The position numbers were made by a program, and so were the translations under genes. A stretch of 39,163 nucleotides of DNA. It comes from Gammaproteobacteria bacterium (GTDB taxonomy: Bacteria; Pseudomonadota; Gammaproteobacteria; BMS3Bbin11). Below, in pieces: positions 7,991 to 17,092 of the stretch (position 1 is the first letter of the stretch; every line of letters begins with the position of its first letter). Location: assembly GCA_013150915.1 (NCBI GenBank), contig JAADJE010000062.1:1-39163 (forward strand). The letters run 5' to 3'. The notes below the pieces were generated by a model that saw only the letters and a list, made by a program, of their open reading frames with translations, made no database searches and was not told where the DNA came from.

Positions 7991-8701
7991 TCATTCCAAT
8001 TCCAACGACCGCAAAAACGGTATCGTTATCAGTCTTTTTTGCTCCAGACTGGCCCTGTCAATTTGATCAAGTATTTTGAATAAATTCCCCGTCTCTCGCC
8101 GGTAACGATTTAGAATAAAATTTACTGCTTCCTCAGAGATCTCGAAGCCTCGATCAGAGGCACGTTCCCGCAGAGCGATAATTTTCTGCTCATCACCCAG
8201 CGGCAGCACCTGATAGGTTAAACCTGACATCAAGCGTGTCACCAGGTCACGTAGGCCTAGATTCAGACTGGTTGGTGGCTTGATTGCCGAAATAATGACC
8301 GACTTGTTCCTGTCACGGGCCATATTACAGAGCTGAAATAGTCTTTCTTCCCATCCGGGCAGGCCCGCAATGCTATCAAGGCCATCGATTAGATAAATAC
8401 CGTAATCATCGAGATCGGCGAGAATAGCCTCACCGCCTTTTTCAGCAGACAGCTCAGATAGCGAAACAAACCAGGGGCTTTGCCTGTTCTCTTCGGCAAG
8501 TCGATAACAGGAATTCAGTAAATGGCTCTTGCCGGCGCCGGATTCACCCCAGATAAACAGAGGTGCCAGCGTCTCCTTTCCTTCGGCCACCTTGATCAGA
8601 TGCTGCGCCAGCTCTGTGTTATGGCCAGTGACGAAGCTGTCAAAACAGACCGTATCCCGCAATGATAAATCCAGTGCCATCTGACCCTGTTTTATTACCA
8701 T
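7991..8701 (-). CDS. hda: Hda, DnaA regulatory inactivator
   Basis: A 236-residue DnaA-like AAA+ protein without the DnaA DNA-binding domain. An N-terminal clamp-binding motif (QMALDL, residues 7-12) fits Hda, which binds the beta clamp and stimulates ATP hydrolysis by DnaA after initiation. Walker A is GESGAGKSHLL (about residue 52), Walker B is IYLIDGLD (about 100), and the C-terminal LDQIDRASLEQKRLITIPF matches E. coli Hda (LDQLDRASITAQRKLTIPF). Its ATG overlaps the stop of the upstream phosphatidyltransferase gene by one base (TGATG), indicating translational coupling. Confidence 0.92.
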   Translation of the reverse strand: MVIKQGQMALDLSLRDTVCFDSFVTGHNTELAQHLIKVAEGKETLAPLFIWGESGAGKSHLLNSCYRLAEENRQSPWFVSLSELSAEKGGEAILADLDDYGIYLIDGLDSIAGLPGWEERLFQLCNMARDRNKSVIISAIKPPTSLNLGLRDLVTRLMSGLTYQVLPLGDEQKIIALRERASDRGFEISEEAVNFILNRYRRETGNLFKILDQIDRASLEQKRLITIPFLRSLELE

Positions 8702-9294
8702 CAGTCTGGGCCACCTGATTTTGGGGCATTTTGCTCTTCCTTCACACCGTCCACCATTTCAATTTCCTCTTTCACGACCCAGACCCAGACATAATGCACA
8801 CCACTGAGTATCGTTGTTATAAAAGTGGCATAAATTAGATAATTGGTAAAAGAGTTGTAATTCAAATCGAAGGTTTTTTGCGCCAGGATAGCCACCACAA
8901 GAGAAATCTGCATAAACGTATTGAGCTTGCTCAGATAGCTTGGCGCCATCTTGACCTTGCCGTTAAACGCTACATAAATCAGGCTTCCTACCAGAATGAG
9001 CACATCACGGAAGACCACAGTCAGAAATAACCAGAATGGAAGATCTCCCAGTATCATCAGCATCAGATAACTGCTGAATATCAGGGCTTTGTCAGCCAGT
9101 GGATCCAGTATAGCGCCAAGCTCACTGGCCATATCAAAGCGTTTGGCAATGAAGCCGTCCAGCCCATCGGAAATCCCGGCAATTAAAAAGATCAGAAAGG
9201 CCCATCCGTAAAACTGATCATGCAGTAACAGAATCAATACCGGCACTGTCGCGATCCGGAACATGGTAATAATATTAGGGATGGTAGTAATCAT
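8701..9294 (-). CDS. CDP-alcohol phosphatidyltransferase (PgsA-like)
   Basis: A 197-residue multi-helix membrane protein with the complete CDP-alcohol phosphotransferase signature: [10 protein letters not shown] followed by [10 protein letters not shown] (about residues 43-70), which supplies the metal-binding aspartates. The N-terminal [16 protein letters not shown] is typical of PgsA-type phosphatidylglycerophosphate synthases, and the length fits. The hydrophilic C-terminal tail ([14 protein letters not shown]) is slightly longer than usual. It would join CDP-diacylglycerol to an alcohol, probably glycerol 3-phosphate, at the inner membrane. The alcohol is not proven. It is divergent from purM and translationally coupled to hda. 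Confidence 0.85.
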   Translation of the reverse strand: MITTIPNIITMFRIATVPVLILLLHDQFYGWAFLIFLIAGISDGLDGFIAKRFDMASELGAILDPLADKALIFSSYLMLMILGDLPFWLFLTVVFRDVLILVGSLIYVAFNGKVKMAPSYLSKLNTFMQISLVVAILAQKTFDLNYNSFTNYLIYATFITTILSGVHYVWVWVVKEEIEMVDGVKEEQNAPKSGGPD

Positions 9295-9312
9295 CAGTGC
9301 CCCACTAAAAAC

Positions 9313-9343
9313 CTGACAGCATCCCCGCAGGTCATGATAAAAT
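9313..9343 (+). promoter_or_regulatory. Candidate sigma70 promoter for purM
   Basis: CTGACA (9313-9318) lies 17 bases before GATAAA (9336-9341), or 19 bases before TAAAAT (9338-9343). Transcription would start near 9350, just before the CAGGAG at 9364-9369. If it is real, the upstream in-frame ATG at 9334 falls inside the promoter, which supports the GTG at 9376 as the purM start. Confidence 0.4.
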
Positions 9344-9375
9344 ATGGCGCTAACCTTATCATACAGGAGCCACCC

Positions 9376-10422
9376 GTGGCTGATTCTAATTCCGGTCTGA
9401 CTTACCGTGATGCGGGCGTCGATATTGCTGCCGGTGAATCACTGGTAGATATGATCAAACCCATTGCCAAAGCAACCCGTCGTCCAGGCTGCATAGATGA
9501 TCTAGGTGGTTTCGGCGCCATGTTCCAGATCCCGCCAACATACAAAGAACCGATTCTGGTGTCCGGTACTGACGGGGTGGGCACCAAGCTGAGACTCGCC
9601 ATTGATACTGGCATTCATGACACCATTGGTATCGATCTGGTCGCCATGTGCGCCAATGATATTCTGGTACAGGGGGCAGAACCTCTTTTCTTTCTCGATT
9701 ATTTTGCCACGGGAAAACTTAATGTCGAAACCGCGGCCACCATCGTGCGCGGGATAGGAGACGGCTGCAAACTGGCCGGTGCCGCATTAATCGGTGGCGA
9801 GACAGCAGAAATGCCGGGTATCTATGCTGACGGAGATTATGATCTGGCAGGATTCTGCGTGGGTGTGGTCGAAAAATCATCCATTATTGATGCCTCAGAA
9901 GTTGCTGCAGGAGATGTCCTTATTGCCCTGCAGTCATCGGGCCCTCACTCCAATGGCTACTCCCTGATTCGCAAGGTCATTGAGGTCTCAAATACGAATC
10001 TCGGGCAAACATTCGGCGACACAACACTTGCCCGGGCCCTGCTCAAACCCACACGCATATACGTCAAATCACTATTAAATTTACTGCAGGAGATCCCCCT
10101 GCATGCACTGGCCCACATCACAGGTGGTGGTCTGTCAGGCAATATATGCCGGGTTATTCCAGACGGGCTTTGTGCGGTGGTCGAACGATCATCCTGGGAT
10201 TTTCCTGCGATCTTTGAATGGCTGCAGGATAACGGTGATATCGCCGAGGACGAGATGCTAAAAACCTTTAACTGTGGGATGGGTATGGTGCTGGTAGCAG
10301 CAGATAAAGATGCGCCCGCTGTCATTCATAATCTTGAGGCTCAGGGAGAAAAGGTCTGGCTGGCCGGACGAATCGAAAAGACTGCTACGGGTACGGGAAG
10401 TGAGCGTGTCCAAATCATCTGA
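9376..10422 (+). CDS. purM: Phosphoribosylformylglycinamidine cyclo-ligase
   Basis: A 348-residue PurM that makes aminoimidazole ribonucleotide from FGAM in purine synthesis. Segments that match E. coli PurM include [10 protein letters not shown] at the start, [13 protein letters not shown] (ATP site), [30 protein letters not shown] and TFNCGMGM. The frame is open to an ATG at 9334. I chose the GTG at 9376 because it has CAGGAG seven bases upstream and gives an N-terminus and length like E. coli PurM. It is followed by purN with an overlapping start, as in many gammaproteobacteria. Confidence 0.94.
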   Translation: MADSNSGLTYRDAGVDIAAGESLVDMIKPIAKATRRPGCIDDLGGFGAMFQIPPTYKEPILVSGTDGVGTKLRLAIDTGIHDTIGIDLVAMCANDILVQGAEPLFFLDYFATGKLNVETAATIVRGIGDGCKLAGAALIGGETAEMPGIYADGDYDLAGFCVGVVEKSSIIDASEVAAGDVLIALQSSGPHSNGYSLIRKVIEVSNTNLGQTFGDTTLARALLKPTRIYVKSLLNLLQEIPLHALAHITGGGLSGNICRVIPDGLCAVVERSSWDFPAIFEWLQDNGDIAEDEMLKTFNCGMGMVLVAADKDAPAVIHNLEAQGEKVWLAGRIEKTATGTGSERVQII

Positions 10423-11074
10423 CGGGAACCCCTTTCCAATAGTTGTCCTGATCTCCGGCAGTGGCAGTAACCTACAGTCCATTATTGACCACCGTCAGGA
10501 TTTTGAACCTGGCATTGATATCTGCACAGTTATTTCTAATAATCCCGAAGCCTACGGACTGCAGCGGGCCAGTCAGGTAGGGGTAAGCACAACGGTCATC
10601 AATCATCAGGATTACCCGAACCGCAGCCGCTATGACGCAGCCTTAATGACCGAAATTGATCGCCATCAGCCGATGCTGGTTGTTCTGGCCGGTTTTATGC
10701 GCATACTTACAACCGAGTTTGTTAATCATTATTCAGGCAGGCTGATCAACATCCACCCCTCCCTCTTACCCCTTTATCCTGGGCTGAATACACATCAACG
10801 AGCCATCGAAAGTGCTGATAAGGAAGCGGGTGCGACAGTCCACTTTGTCAAACCGGAGGTCGATGCTGGCCCGATCATCATTCAGGCTCGTGTGCCTGTT
10901 TATGGCACTGACAGTCGTCAGCAACTCGCCGCCCGAGTACTTGCACAAGAACATCTTATCTACCCCAGGGCCATACAATGGTTCGCCCAGGGCAGGCTAT
11001 CCGTGAGAAACGATAAGGTATTGCTCGATGGGAATGAATCATCAAAGCAAATGGTCATAAGTGATGAAATATAA
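10406..11074 (+). CDS. purN: Phosphoribosylglycinamide formyltransferase
   Basis: A PurN of about 222 residues transferring formyl from 10-formyl-THF to [19 protein letters not shown] opens the fold. [10 protein letters not shown] and [16 protein letters not shown] carry the family's catalytic Asn and His, and a [14 protein letters not shown] segment follows. The start is uncertain: the frame opens at 10310 deep inside purM, and both GTG codons (10400 and 10406) lie in the purM 3' end behind a GGGAAG stretch. I use 10406. The gene therefore overlaps purM by about 17 bases and is probably coupled to it. The 3' end overlaps the DUF3108 gene by 11 bases. Confidence 0.92.
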   Translation: MSKSSDGNPFPIVVLISGSGSNLQSIIDHRQDFEPGIDICTVISNNPEAYGLQRASQVGVSTTVINHQDYPNRSRYDAALMTEIDRHQPMLVVLAGFMRILTTEFVNHYSGRLINIHPSLLPLYPGLNTHQRAIESADKEAGATVHFVKPEVDAGPIIIQARVPVYGTDSRQQLAARVLAQEHLIYPRAIQWFAQGRLSVRNDKVLLDGNESSKQMVISDEI

Positions 11075-11768
11075 ATTATCGGCACTCTTATTAATTTCAG
11101 GCCTTTTTCTAAACACAGCCCTGTTCGCCGCCACACTCCCCAAAAATCTCAATCTTGTCTACAGGGTAAAAATTGCGGGTATGAACATAGGGACACTCGA
11201 TCGCGAGTTAAACGCTGAAGGCAAAGGTATTTATACCGTTACTTCAGAAACCAATGCCACAGGAATTGCAGCGATTCTTCTCAATGACACCTACCGTGAA
11301 AAAAGTAGATTTAAAGTAAAAGATGGGATGATTTTCCCGCTCAACTACCGTCGGTCGCCTGATAAGAAACCAGAAAAAGCGCGTATCGCCAGTTTTGACT
11401 GGAACAAAAAAAAGGTCACACTGAATAATGACAGAGTCTACGATATCAGCCCCGGGGTACAGGATCCGGCCTCTTTCCTTTTTTTCTGGATGTTAACCCC
11501 CCCCAGGAAAGGACAGACCGGCAAAATCTCGTTAGTGGATGGTAAACGTATGTCTCAGTATGAATTCAAGATCATAGACCACGAAAAAGTTGAATCGCTA
11601 TGGGGAAAAATCAATACTCTTCGTATCGAACGACAGAAAGAAGGCAGCCCGGATAAAATCCTGCGCATGTGGTTAGCCACCGACTACAGCTACATTCCAG
11701 TCGTTATTGAAAACATCCGACCGAAGTATACGATGACGTTCAGGTTGGAGAAGGCTAACGGCTTGTAA
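11064..11768 (+). CDS. DUF3108 exported protein
   Basis: A 234-residue protein with an N-terminal signal peptide (hydrophobic ALLLISGLFLNTALFAA, likely cleaved after the Ala pair) and a beta-rich body. It begins LVYRVKIAGMNIG and ends in a YIPVVIENIRPKYTMTFRL segment typical of the DUF3108 family, which often follows purN in gammaproteobacteria. The function is unknown. The location is periplasm or outer membrane, inferred from the signal peptide and beta pattern. The start is the ATG at 11064, three bases after an in-frame GTG, inside the purN 3' end. Confidence 0.8.
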   Translation: MKYKLSALLLISGLFLNTALFAATLPKNLNLVYRVKIAGMNIGTLDRELNAEGKGIYTVTSETNATGIAAILLNDTYREKSRFKVKDGMIFPLNYRRSPDKKPEKARIASFDWNKKKVTLNNDRVYDISPGVQDPASFLFFWMLTPPRKGQTGKISLVDGKRMSQYEFKIIDHEKVESLWGKINTLRIERQKEGSPDKILRMWLATDYSYIPVVIENIRPKYTMTFRLEKANGL

Positions 11769-11797
11769 GATATGAAGTGTTTATGGCCTTCAATTTA

Positions 11798-11822
11798 TTT
11801 GTAGGAGCGACGCTCCTACAAA
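11798..11822. repeat. REP-like perfect hairpin
   Basis: A perfect inverted repeat of 12 + 12 bases around a single A (arm TTTGTAGGAGCG) between the convergent DUF3108 gene and clpA. No T-run follows on either strand, so it looks like a REP-type repeat and not a rho-independent terminator. A decayed relative lies at 35903-35921. Confidence 0.7.
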
Positions 11823-11882
11823 AATAGTATTGACTCACATACAAAATTTTAATTTAATCAGATATCCCTTCAACAGCAGGTT

Positions 11883-14138
11883 TTATTTTTCATCATCACC
11901 CCCAACATCAAGCACCAACTTACCCTCTTTCTCGCTGACAAACACCTCCCCACCTTTGTCTAACTTACCAAACAAAATCTCATCAGCCAGGGGTTTCTTG
12001 ATGTTCTCCTGAATCACGCGTGCCATGGGTCTGGCACCCATCGTCGGGTCATAGCCATGTTCTGCCAGCCAGCTACGCGCACTTTCATCAACGGAAATGA
12101 CTACATTCTTATCGGCCAGCTGTACCTCCAGTTCAAGAATGAATTTATCAACGACATGAACAATGGTTGATTTGTCCAGATCATTGAAATTGATGATGGC
12201 GTCCAGGCGGTTACGAAACTCCGGTGTGAACAACTTCTTAATCGCTTCGCCGCCATCACTGCGGTGATCCTGCTCGGTAAAACCGATTGAACTGCGGGCC
12301 ATCTGCTCTGCTCCAGCATTGGTGGTCATGACCAGGATGACATTACGGAAGTCCGTTTTCCTGCCATTGTTATCGGTCAACGCCCCGTGGTCCATCACCT
12401 GTAACAGGAGATTGAAGACATCAGGATGTGCTTTTTCAATTTCATCCAGAAGAAGTACTGCGTGCGGTGTCTTGTTGATAGCCTCGGTCAGCAAGCCGCC
12501 TTGATCAAAACCCACATAACCGGGGGGTGCACCGATCAATCTCGATACCGTATGGCTTTCCATATATTCAGACATATCATAGCGTATCAGATCAATACCC
12601 ATGGTATGAGCCAGTTGCCGTGTGACCTCTGTTTTGCCAACACCGGTCGGTCCGGAAAATAAAAAATTGGCAACCGGGCGGTCCTCCGGCCCGAGGCCAG
12701 AACGTGACATCTTGATGGCAGAAGACAATGCTGCGATAGCTTCATCCTGACCGAATATTACCCGTTTCAGATCGGTTTCCAGGTTAGTGAGTGTACGTTT
12801 GTCTGAACTGGTCACCTGCTTCGGCGGGATACGGGCCATTTTGGCAATGACTGATTCTATCTCACGAATACCCACTTTTTCCTTACGTTTGTTCGCTGGC
12901 AGCAAATGTACCCGTGCGCCAGCTTCGTCCAGCACATCAATCGCTTTATCCGGCAGGTGGCGATCATTGATATAACGATTCGACAGTTTTACTGCACCGG
13001 TAATCGCTTTATTGGTATAGCGAACCTGGTGGTGTTGTTCAAGAACAGATTTCAGGCCGTTAAGAATGGCAATTGTTTCATCGATAGACGGCTCAGGTAC
13101 ATCTATCTTTTGGAAACGACGTGACAGTGCGCGGTCTTTCTCAAATATTCCGCGGTATTCCTGGTAGGTCGTGGAACCAATAAAGCGAATCGCTCCAGTG
13201 CCAAGCACAGGCTTGAGTAAATTTGAGGCATCCATGGCGCCGCCCGATGCAGCACCTGCCCCAATGATGGTATGAATCTCGTCGATAAGCAGAATAGCCT
13301 TACCGTTCATATTTTTTAATTCACCGAGAACGGCCTTAAACCTTTTTTCAAAATCACCACGGTATTTTGTCCCGGCCAACAAGGCACCAAGATCAAGTGC
13401 GTACATGGTATTGTCCGCAATCACGGCCGGAACCTTTCCATCAACAATACGGCTCGCCAGACCTTCGGCCATGGCTGTTTTACCCACACCGGCTTCACCG
13501 ACATAGAGCGGGTTATTTTTTCTGCGACGACAGAGTATCTGCAGGGTGCGTTCAATTTCAAATTCACGTCCGATCATCGGATCAATCCGCCCTTCCCTGG
13601 CTTCATTATTGAGATTAACTGTGTATAATTCCAGTGCAGTCTTTCTGGTCTCAGTTTCACCCCCTTCGATATCTTCACCGGACTGAGGTTCAAATTCTAT
13701 ATCATCGTTACGGCTAACGCCGTGGGAGATATAGCTCGTCACATCAAGTCGGGTAATATCCTGCTGACTAAGGAAATATACAGCGAAAGACTCCGCTTCT
13801 GAAAAAAGTGCCGCCAGAACATTGGCGCCATTAACCTCTTTTCTGCCTGAGCCCTGAACGTGCAGGATTGCACGTTGAATAACACGTTGAAAACCCAGTG
13901 TCGGCTGGGTTTCATTCTCACTTTCTGATGGCAGTATCGGCAAAGTCGTATCGATAAACTCTTCCAGTAAGGCACGCAACTTGTTCCGGTCACATCCAAC
14001 TGCCTGCAACACTGAAGACGCACTCTGATCCTCCAGCAGAGCCAGCAGTAAATGCTCTACCGTGATGTACTCGAAATGGCGAGCGCGCGCCATTTTAACA
14101 GCATCATTCAATGTTTGTTCAAGTTCTACAGATAGCAT
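11883..14138 (-). CDS. clpA: ClpA, ATP-dependent Clp protease ATP-binding subunit
   Basis: A 751-residue class I Clp ATPase, close to E. coli ClpA in length. An N-terminal double Clp repeat ([14 protein letters not shown]..., about 1-145) is followed by two AAA+ modules with Walker [11 protein letters not shown] (about 213) and [10 protein letters not shown] (about 494). The sequence [11 protein letters not shown] lies in the second module. It unfolds substrates and feeds them to ClpP in the cytoplasm. clpP is not in this window. It lies 26 bases downstream of clpS, its adaptor, on the same strand. Confidence 0.96.
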   Translation of the reverse strand: MLSVELEQTLNDAVKMARARHFEYITVEHLLLALLEDQSASSVLQAVGCDRNKLRALLEEFIDTTLPILPSESENETQPTLGFQRVIQRAILHVQGSGRKEVNGANVLAALFSEAESFAVYFLSQQDITRLDVTSYISHGVSRNDDIEFEPQSGEDIEGGETETRKTALELYTVNLNNEAREGRIDPMIGREFEIERTLQILCRRRKNNPLYVGEAGVGKTAMAEGLASRIVDGKVPAVIADNTMYALDLGALLAGTKYRGDFEKRFKAVLGELKNMNGKAILLIDEIHTIIGAGAASGGAMDASNLLKPVLGTGAIRFIGSTTYQEYRGIFEKDRALSRRFQKIDVPEPSIDETIAILNGLKSVLEQHHQVRYTNKAITGAVKLSNRYINDRHLPDKAIDVLDEAGARVHLLPANKRKEKVGIREIESVIAKMARIPPKQVTSSDKRTLTNLETDLKRVIFGQDEAIAALSSAIKMSRSGLGPEDRPVANFLFSGPTGVGKTEVTRQLAHTMGIDLIRYDMSEYMESHTVSRLIGAPPGYVGFDQGGLLTEAINKTPHAVLLLDEIEKAHPDVFNLLLQVMDHGALTDNNGRKTDFRNVILVMTTNAGAEQMARSSIGFTEQDHRSDGGEAIKKLFTPEFRNRLDAIINFNDLDKSTIVHVVDKFILELEVQLADKNVVISVDESARSWLAEHGYDPTMGARPMARVIQENIKKPLADEILFGKLDKGGEVFVSEKEGKLVLDVGGDDEK

Positions 14139-14164
14139 ATTCGCCTACTCTCATATCCTGCCTC

Positions 14165-14494
14165 TCAATTATTCAGAATATCAGGTTCCATTTCACATTG
14201 CAGCGGATGCTGCCCCTGTTGGGACAGATCCATTACCTGGCGTACTTTGGTTTCAGCAACCTCCCGGGTGAAGACACCACAGACACCAACACCTTTGGTG
14301 TGTACATGCATCATGATTTGTGTTGCAGTATTATGGTCTTTACGAAAGACGCTTTGCAACAACATGATGACAAAATCCATAGGTGTATAGTCATCATTGA
14401 TCAGCAGCACTCGGTACATGTTCGGCCTTTTAAGCGCCGGTTTTGCTTCCTGTAATGCGAGCCCATCTCCTGGCTTATTGTCTTCGTCTGTCAT
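14165..14494 (-). CDS. clpS: ClpS, ATP-dependent Clp protease adaptor
   Basis: A 109-residue ClpS. The core YRVLLINDDYTPMDFV is the N-degron pocket segment with the conserved NDDYTPM, followed by VFTREVAETK near the C-terminus. ClpS binds the ClpA N-domain and delivers N-end rule substrates (bulky hydrophobic N-termini). The N-terminal 25 residues are variable, as usual. It is immediately upstream of clpA. Confidence 0.95.
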   Translation of the reverse strand: MTDEDNKPGDGLALQEAKPALKRPNMYRVLLINDDYTPMDFVIMLLQSVFRKDHNTATQIMMHVHTKGVGVCGVFTREVAETKVRQVMDLSQQGQHPLQCEMEPDILNN

Positions 14495-14513
14495 TCTATT
14501 AATATAGGCCTAT

Positions 14514-14609
14514 TCATTCATTTTCCAAGTGATACTTTAAAATACTGCTGTACAGCACGGCATCGTTACCGATTTCATAGGCGCGACAGATTCGCACAGG
14601 CATCTTCAT
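14514..14609 (-). CDS. Possible small protein of 31 residues upstream of clpS
   Basis: A short frame on the clpS strand, ATG to TGA, encoding MKMPVRICRAYEIGNDAVLY and 11 more residues. Codon choice looks like that of neighbouring genes (GCC, GGT AAC, GTG CTG, GAA), and there is no low-complexity bias. It sits in the 193-base gap between icd and clpS, 19 bases before the clpS start. No strong ribosome site is visible (weak purines AAAGCGCAA). A second ATG two codons in could also serve. I do not recognise the family. It could be a leader peptide, a small regulator, or chance. Confidence 0.35.
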   Translation of the reverse strand: MKMPVRICRAYEIGNDAVLYSSILKYHLENE

Positions 14610-14687
14610 TTGCGCTTTGTTTTATCCGAATGGATTCGGATCTACATCCAATTTACTTATTATCCTCGATACACCCCCTGAGTTCCC

Positions 14688-15944
14688 CTACATATTAGCG
14701 ATAATCGCGTCACCGAAACCGGAACAACTGACTTTCGTTGCATTCTCCATCAAGCGTTCGAGGTCGTAGGTGACTGTGCCGGTCTGAATCGCACCTTCGA
14801 TACCCTTGATAATCAGGTCTGCCGCCTCATTCCAGCCTATGTGACGCAACATCATTTCTGCTGACAATATCAGCGAACTTGGATTAACCTGATCCTTACC
14901 TGCATATTTTGGTGCAGTCCCGTGAGTTGCCTCGAAAATTGCTATCTCATCAGACAGATTTGCACCCGGCGCCAACCCAATTCCACCCACCTGTGCCGCT
15001 AGCGCATCGGAAATGTAATCACCATTCAGGTTCATCGTAGCTATCACATCATATTCTTTCGGGCGCAGCAGAATTTGCTGTAAAAATGCATCAGCGATGA
15101 CATCCTTGATGATGATCTCTTTGCCTGTATTCGGATTAATCATACGGCACCAGGGGCCACCATCAATCTCAGTTGCACCGAATTCCTTCTTTGCCAGCTC
15201 ATAGCCCCAATTCTTAAATGCACCTTCGGTAAATTTCATGATATTACCCTTGTGCACTAACGTAAGAGAATCCCGATCCTGATCAATGACGTATTGTAAT
15301 GCCCGACGAACCAGGCGCTCGGTACCTTCCTGCGAAATCGGTTTAATACCAATACCAGATGTCTCGGGGAAACGAATTTTACTGACCGACATCTCCGTGC
15401 GCAGGAAATCAATCACCTTCTTCGCCTCGTCACTGCCAGCCTCCCACTCCACACCGGCATAGATATCCTCGGAGTTCTCACGAAAAATTACCATTTCTGT
15501 ATCCTGAGGGCGTTTCAAAGGGCTGGGGACACCCTGAAAATAGCGCACCGGACGCAAACAGACGTAAAGATCCAGATTCTGGCGTAATAGGACATTGAGT
15601 GAACGTATGCCCCCACCGACAGGTGTCGTCAGCGGCCCTTTAATTGATACAATGTACTCTCTGGCGGCAGCCAGCGTTTCGGCGGGCATCCAGTTATCGC
15701 TGCCATAGGTAGCAACCGCTTTCTCCCCGGCAAAGATCTCCATCCAGGCAATTACCCGACCGTTATCGTATGCCTTTGCAATTGCTGCATCGATAACCTT
15801 ACGCATAACAGGGGTGATATCAATGCCAATGCCGTCCCCCTCAATATAAGTAATTATAGGCTTATCAGGTACATTCAGGCTGTAATCAGTATTTAGCGTG
15901 ATCTTCTCACCGCCTGTGGGTAGCTCTATCTTTTCGTATAACAT
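14688..15944 (-). CDS. icd: NADP-dependent isocitrate dehydrogenase
   Basis: A 418-residue enzyme of the E. coli type (TCA cycle, isocitrate to 2-oxoglutarate). The substrate loop [13 protein letters not shown] contains the serine that AceK phosphorylates in E. coli. HGTAPKYAG and TYDLERLM carry the Lys/Tyr and Tyr/Arg pattern of NADP-specific forms, and [13 protein letters not shown] is the metal-binding region. A palindrome, ATCCGAAT-GG-ATTCGGAT (14624-14641), lies just downstream but lacks a T-run. The gene is divergent from the CsgG-like gene. Confidence 0.95.
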   Translation of the reverse strand: MLYEKIELPTGGEKITLNTDYSLNVPDKPIITYIEGDGIGIDITPVMRKVIDAAIAKAYDNGRVIAWMEIFAGEKAVATYGSDNWMPAETLAAAREYIVSIKGPLTTPVGGGIRSLNVLLRQNLDLYVCLRPVRYFQGVPSPLKRPQDTEMVIFRENSEDIYAGVEWEAGSDEAKKVIDFLRTEMSVSKIRFPETSGIGIKPISQEGTERLVRRALQYVIDQDRDSLTLVHKGNIMKFTEGAFKNWGYELAKKEFGATEIDGGPWCRMINPNTGKEIIIKDVIADAFLQQILLRPKEYDVIATMNLNGDYISDALAAQVGGIGLAPGANLSDEIAIFEATHGTAPKYAGKDQVNPSSLILSAEMMLRHIGWNEAADLIIKGIEGAIQTGTVTYDLERLMENATKVSCSGFGDAIIANM

Positions 15945-16042
15945 GTGTACTCCAGTACTCTAAATGAAGCCGTAATTCTCACGATTTCCACAGCAAAAGT
16001 CCACCGCTGAACGCCAGGGAAACGCTATATCTTAGCTGTATT

Positions 16043-16071
16043 TTGCTATGCCAGCATAGGTGCAATATACT
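16043..16071 (+). promoter_or_regulatory. Sigma70-type promoter for the CsgG-like gene
   Basis: TTGCTA (16043-16048) and TATACT (16066-16071) are separated by exactly 17 bases, matching 4/6 and 5/6 consensus positions. It lies about 55 bases before the ATG at 16126, which is preceded by GGAGGA. Confidence 0.55.
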
Positions 16072-16125
16072 CTTCCGTCTGTACAAACAGCGAATAGCAA
16101 GAAATATAAAACCCTGTGGAGGATA

Positions 16126-16848
16126 ATGATGAAACTATTCAAACAAAGTGTCTTGGCACTAATAATAACGATGGGTCTAGTCACGACAGGAATTACACAT
16201 GCCGCATCAAAACCTGTTGTTGGCATAGCTGACTTTAAGAAATCTGTTTCCATCAGCTGGTGGGGAGGCCAAATAGGCAGAGATATGGCTGATATGCTTG
16301 CCAATGAATTAATGGGCACAAAGAAATTCAAGGTCGTCGAACGCCAGAAACTCAAAGCAGTTATTTCCGAACAGGATCTCGCTTCTAGTGGCAGAATCAA
16401 AAAAGGAACTGGCGCTAAAACAGGAGAACTTACCGGTGCTCAATATCTGATAACAGGAACCGTTACCTCGTATGAAGAGAGTGTTGCTAGCACCGGTGGT
16501 GGTCTGAGCTTCAAGGGCATATCTCTGGGTGGCAGCAAAGGCAAGGCCTACATTGCTGTTGACCTGAGGGTAATCGATACAACAACCGGTGAGGTTGTAG
16601 ACAGTCGTACGGTTGAAGCCAACTCAAGCAAAGGAGGGCTCAGACTGGGCTTTTTCAAGGGCGGACTGGGAGGCAACTTTAACACCAAGAAAAAGACACC
16701 AGCGATGAAAGCTGTTCGTGCAGTCATCATGGAGATATCGGAATATCTTGCCTGCTCAATGGTTGAAAAAAGCAGTTGCATAAACGATTACGATGCCAAA
16801 GAGAACCGTCGCAGAGAAAAAACTAAAGGTGCAATTACCCTTGAATAA
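16126..16848 (+). CDS. CsgG-like exported protein
   Basis: A 240-residue protein with a signal peptide (LALIITMGLVTTGITHAA) and a CsgG/TolB N-terminal-like body: VVGIADF, ELMGTKKFKVVERQKLKAVISEQ, AQYLITGTVTSYEE and VDLRVIDTTTGEVV. CsgG itself is an outer-membrane lipoprotein pore for curli. Here there is no cysteine at the cleavage region, so it is probably a soluble periplasmic relative, and no csgA/B/E/F is nearby. Two Gly-rich loops (about 125-140 and 175-190) interrupt the fold. The ATG at 16126 (alternative 16129) follows GGAGGA. The role is unknown. Confidence 0.75.
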   Translation: MMKLFKQSVLALIITMGLVTTGITHAASKPVVGIADFKKSVSISWWGGQIGRDMADMLANELMGTKKFKVVERQKLKAVISEQDLASSGRIKKGTGAKTGELTGAQYLITGTVTSYEESVASTGGGLSFKGISLGGSKGKAYIAVDLRVIDTTTGEVVDSRTVEANSSKGGLRLGFFKGGLGGNFNTKKKTPAMKAVRAVIMEISEYLACSMVEKSSCINDYDAKENRRREKTKGAITLE

Positions 16849-16867
16849 ACCGTATTTGAGTTTGTAG

Positions 16868-17024
16868 GGTACCCCTATTAATTCTGGCCACTCAACAACG
16901 TCCTGTTATCACGGCACTTGCGCATCCATATACTTCGTAATAGCCCGCTATTACGAAGATTCTTAATGTAGAGATAGCAAGTTTTGAATCACAACATGAT
17001 TATTTATAAATCAATAGAGGTGCC
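16868..17024. mobile_element. MITE copy 2 with perfect central hairpin
   Basis: Related to the element at 5551-5710. The left end GGTACCCCTATTAATTCTGG (16868-16887) matches copy 1 except for two substitutions and a missing G. The right end AATCAATAGAGGTGCC is a diverged inverted copy. A central palindrome with 12-base arms around CC (16933-16958, core CGTAATAGC/GCTATTACG) corresponds to the imperfect one in copy 1. No clean target duplication is visible, so it is probably older. It occupies most of the 244-base gap upstream of the PAS-GGDEF-EAL gene. No gene is visible in this gap. Confidence 0.7.
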
Positions 17025-17092
17025 CTGTATAGGCAGCCAGTGGTGATCCGCAATGATGATGCACCAGGAACAAGGACGTTCATTCAACGATC

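Noticed and set aside
11798-11822. Perfect hairpin as bidirectional terminator of DUF3108 and clpA
   Set aside because: Neither side has the T-tract, and the sequence matches a REP-like repeat seen elsewhere in the window.
14624-14641. Palindrome ATCCGAAT-GG-ATTCGGAT as icd terminator
   Set aside because: No T-run follows the stem on the icd strand, so a rho-independent terminator is not supported.
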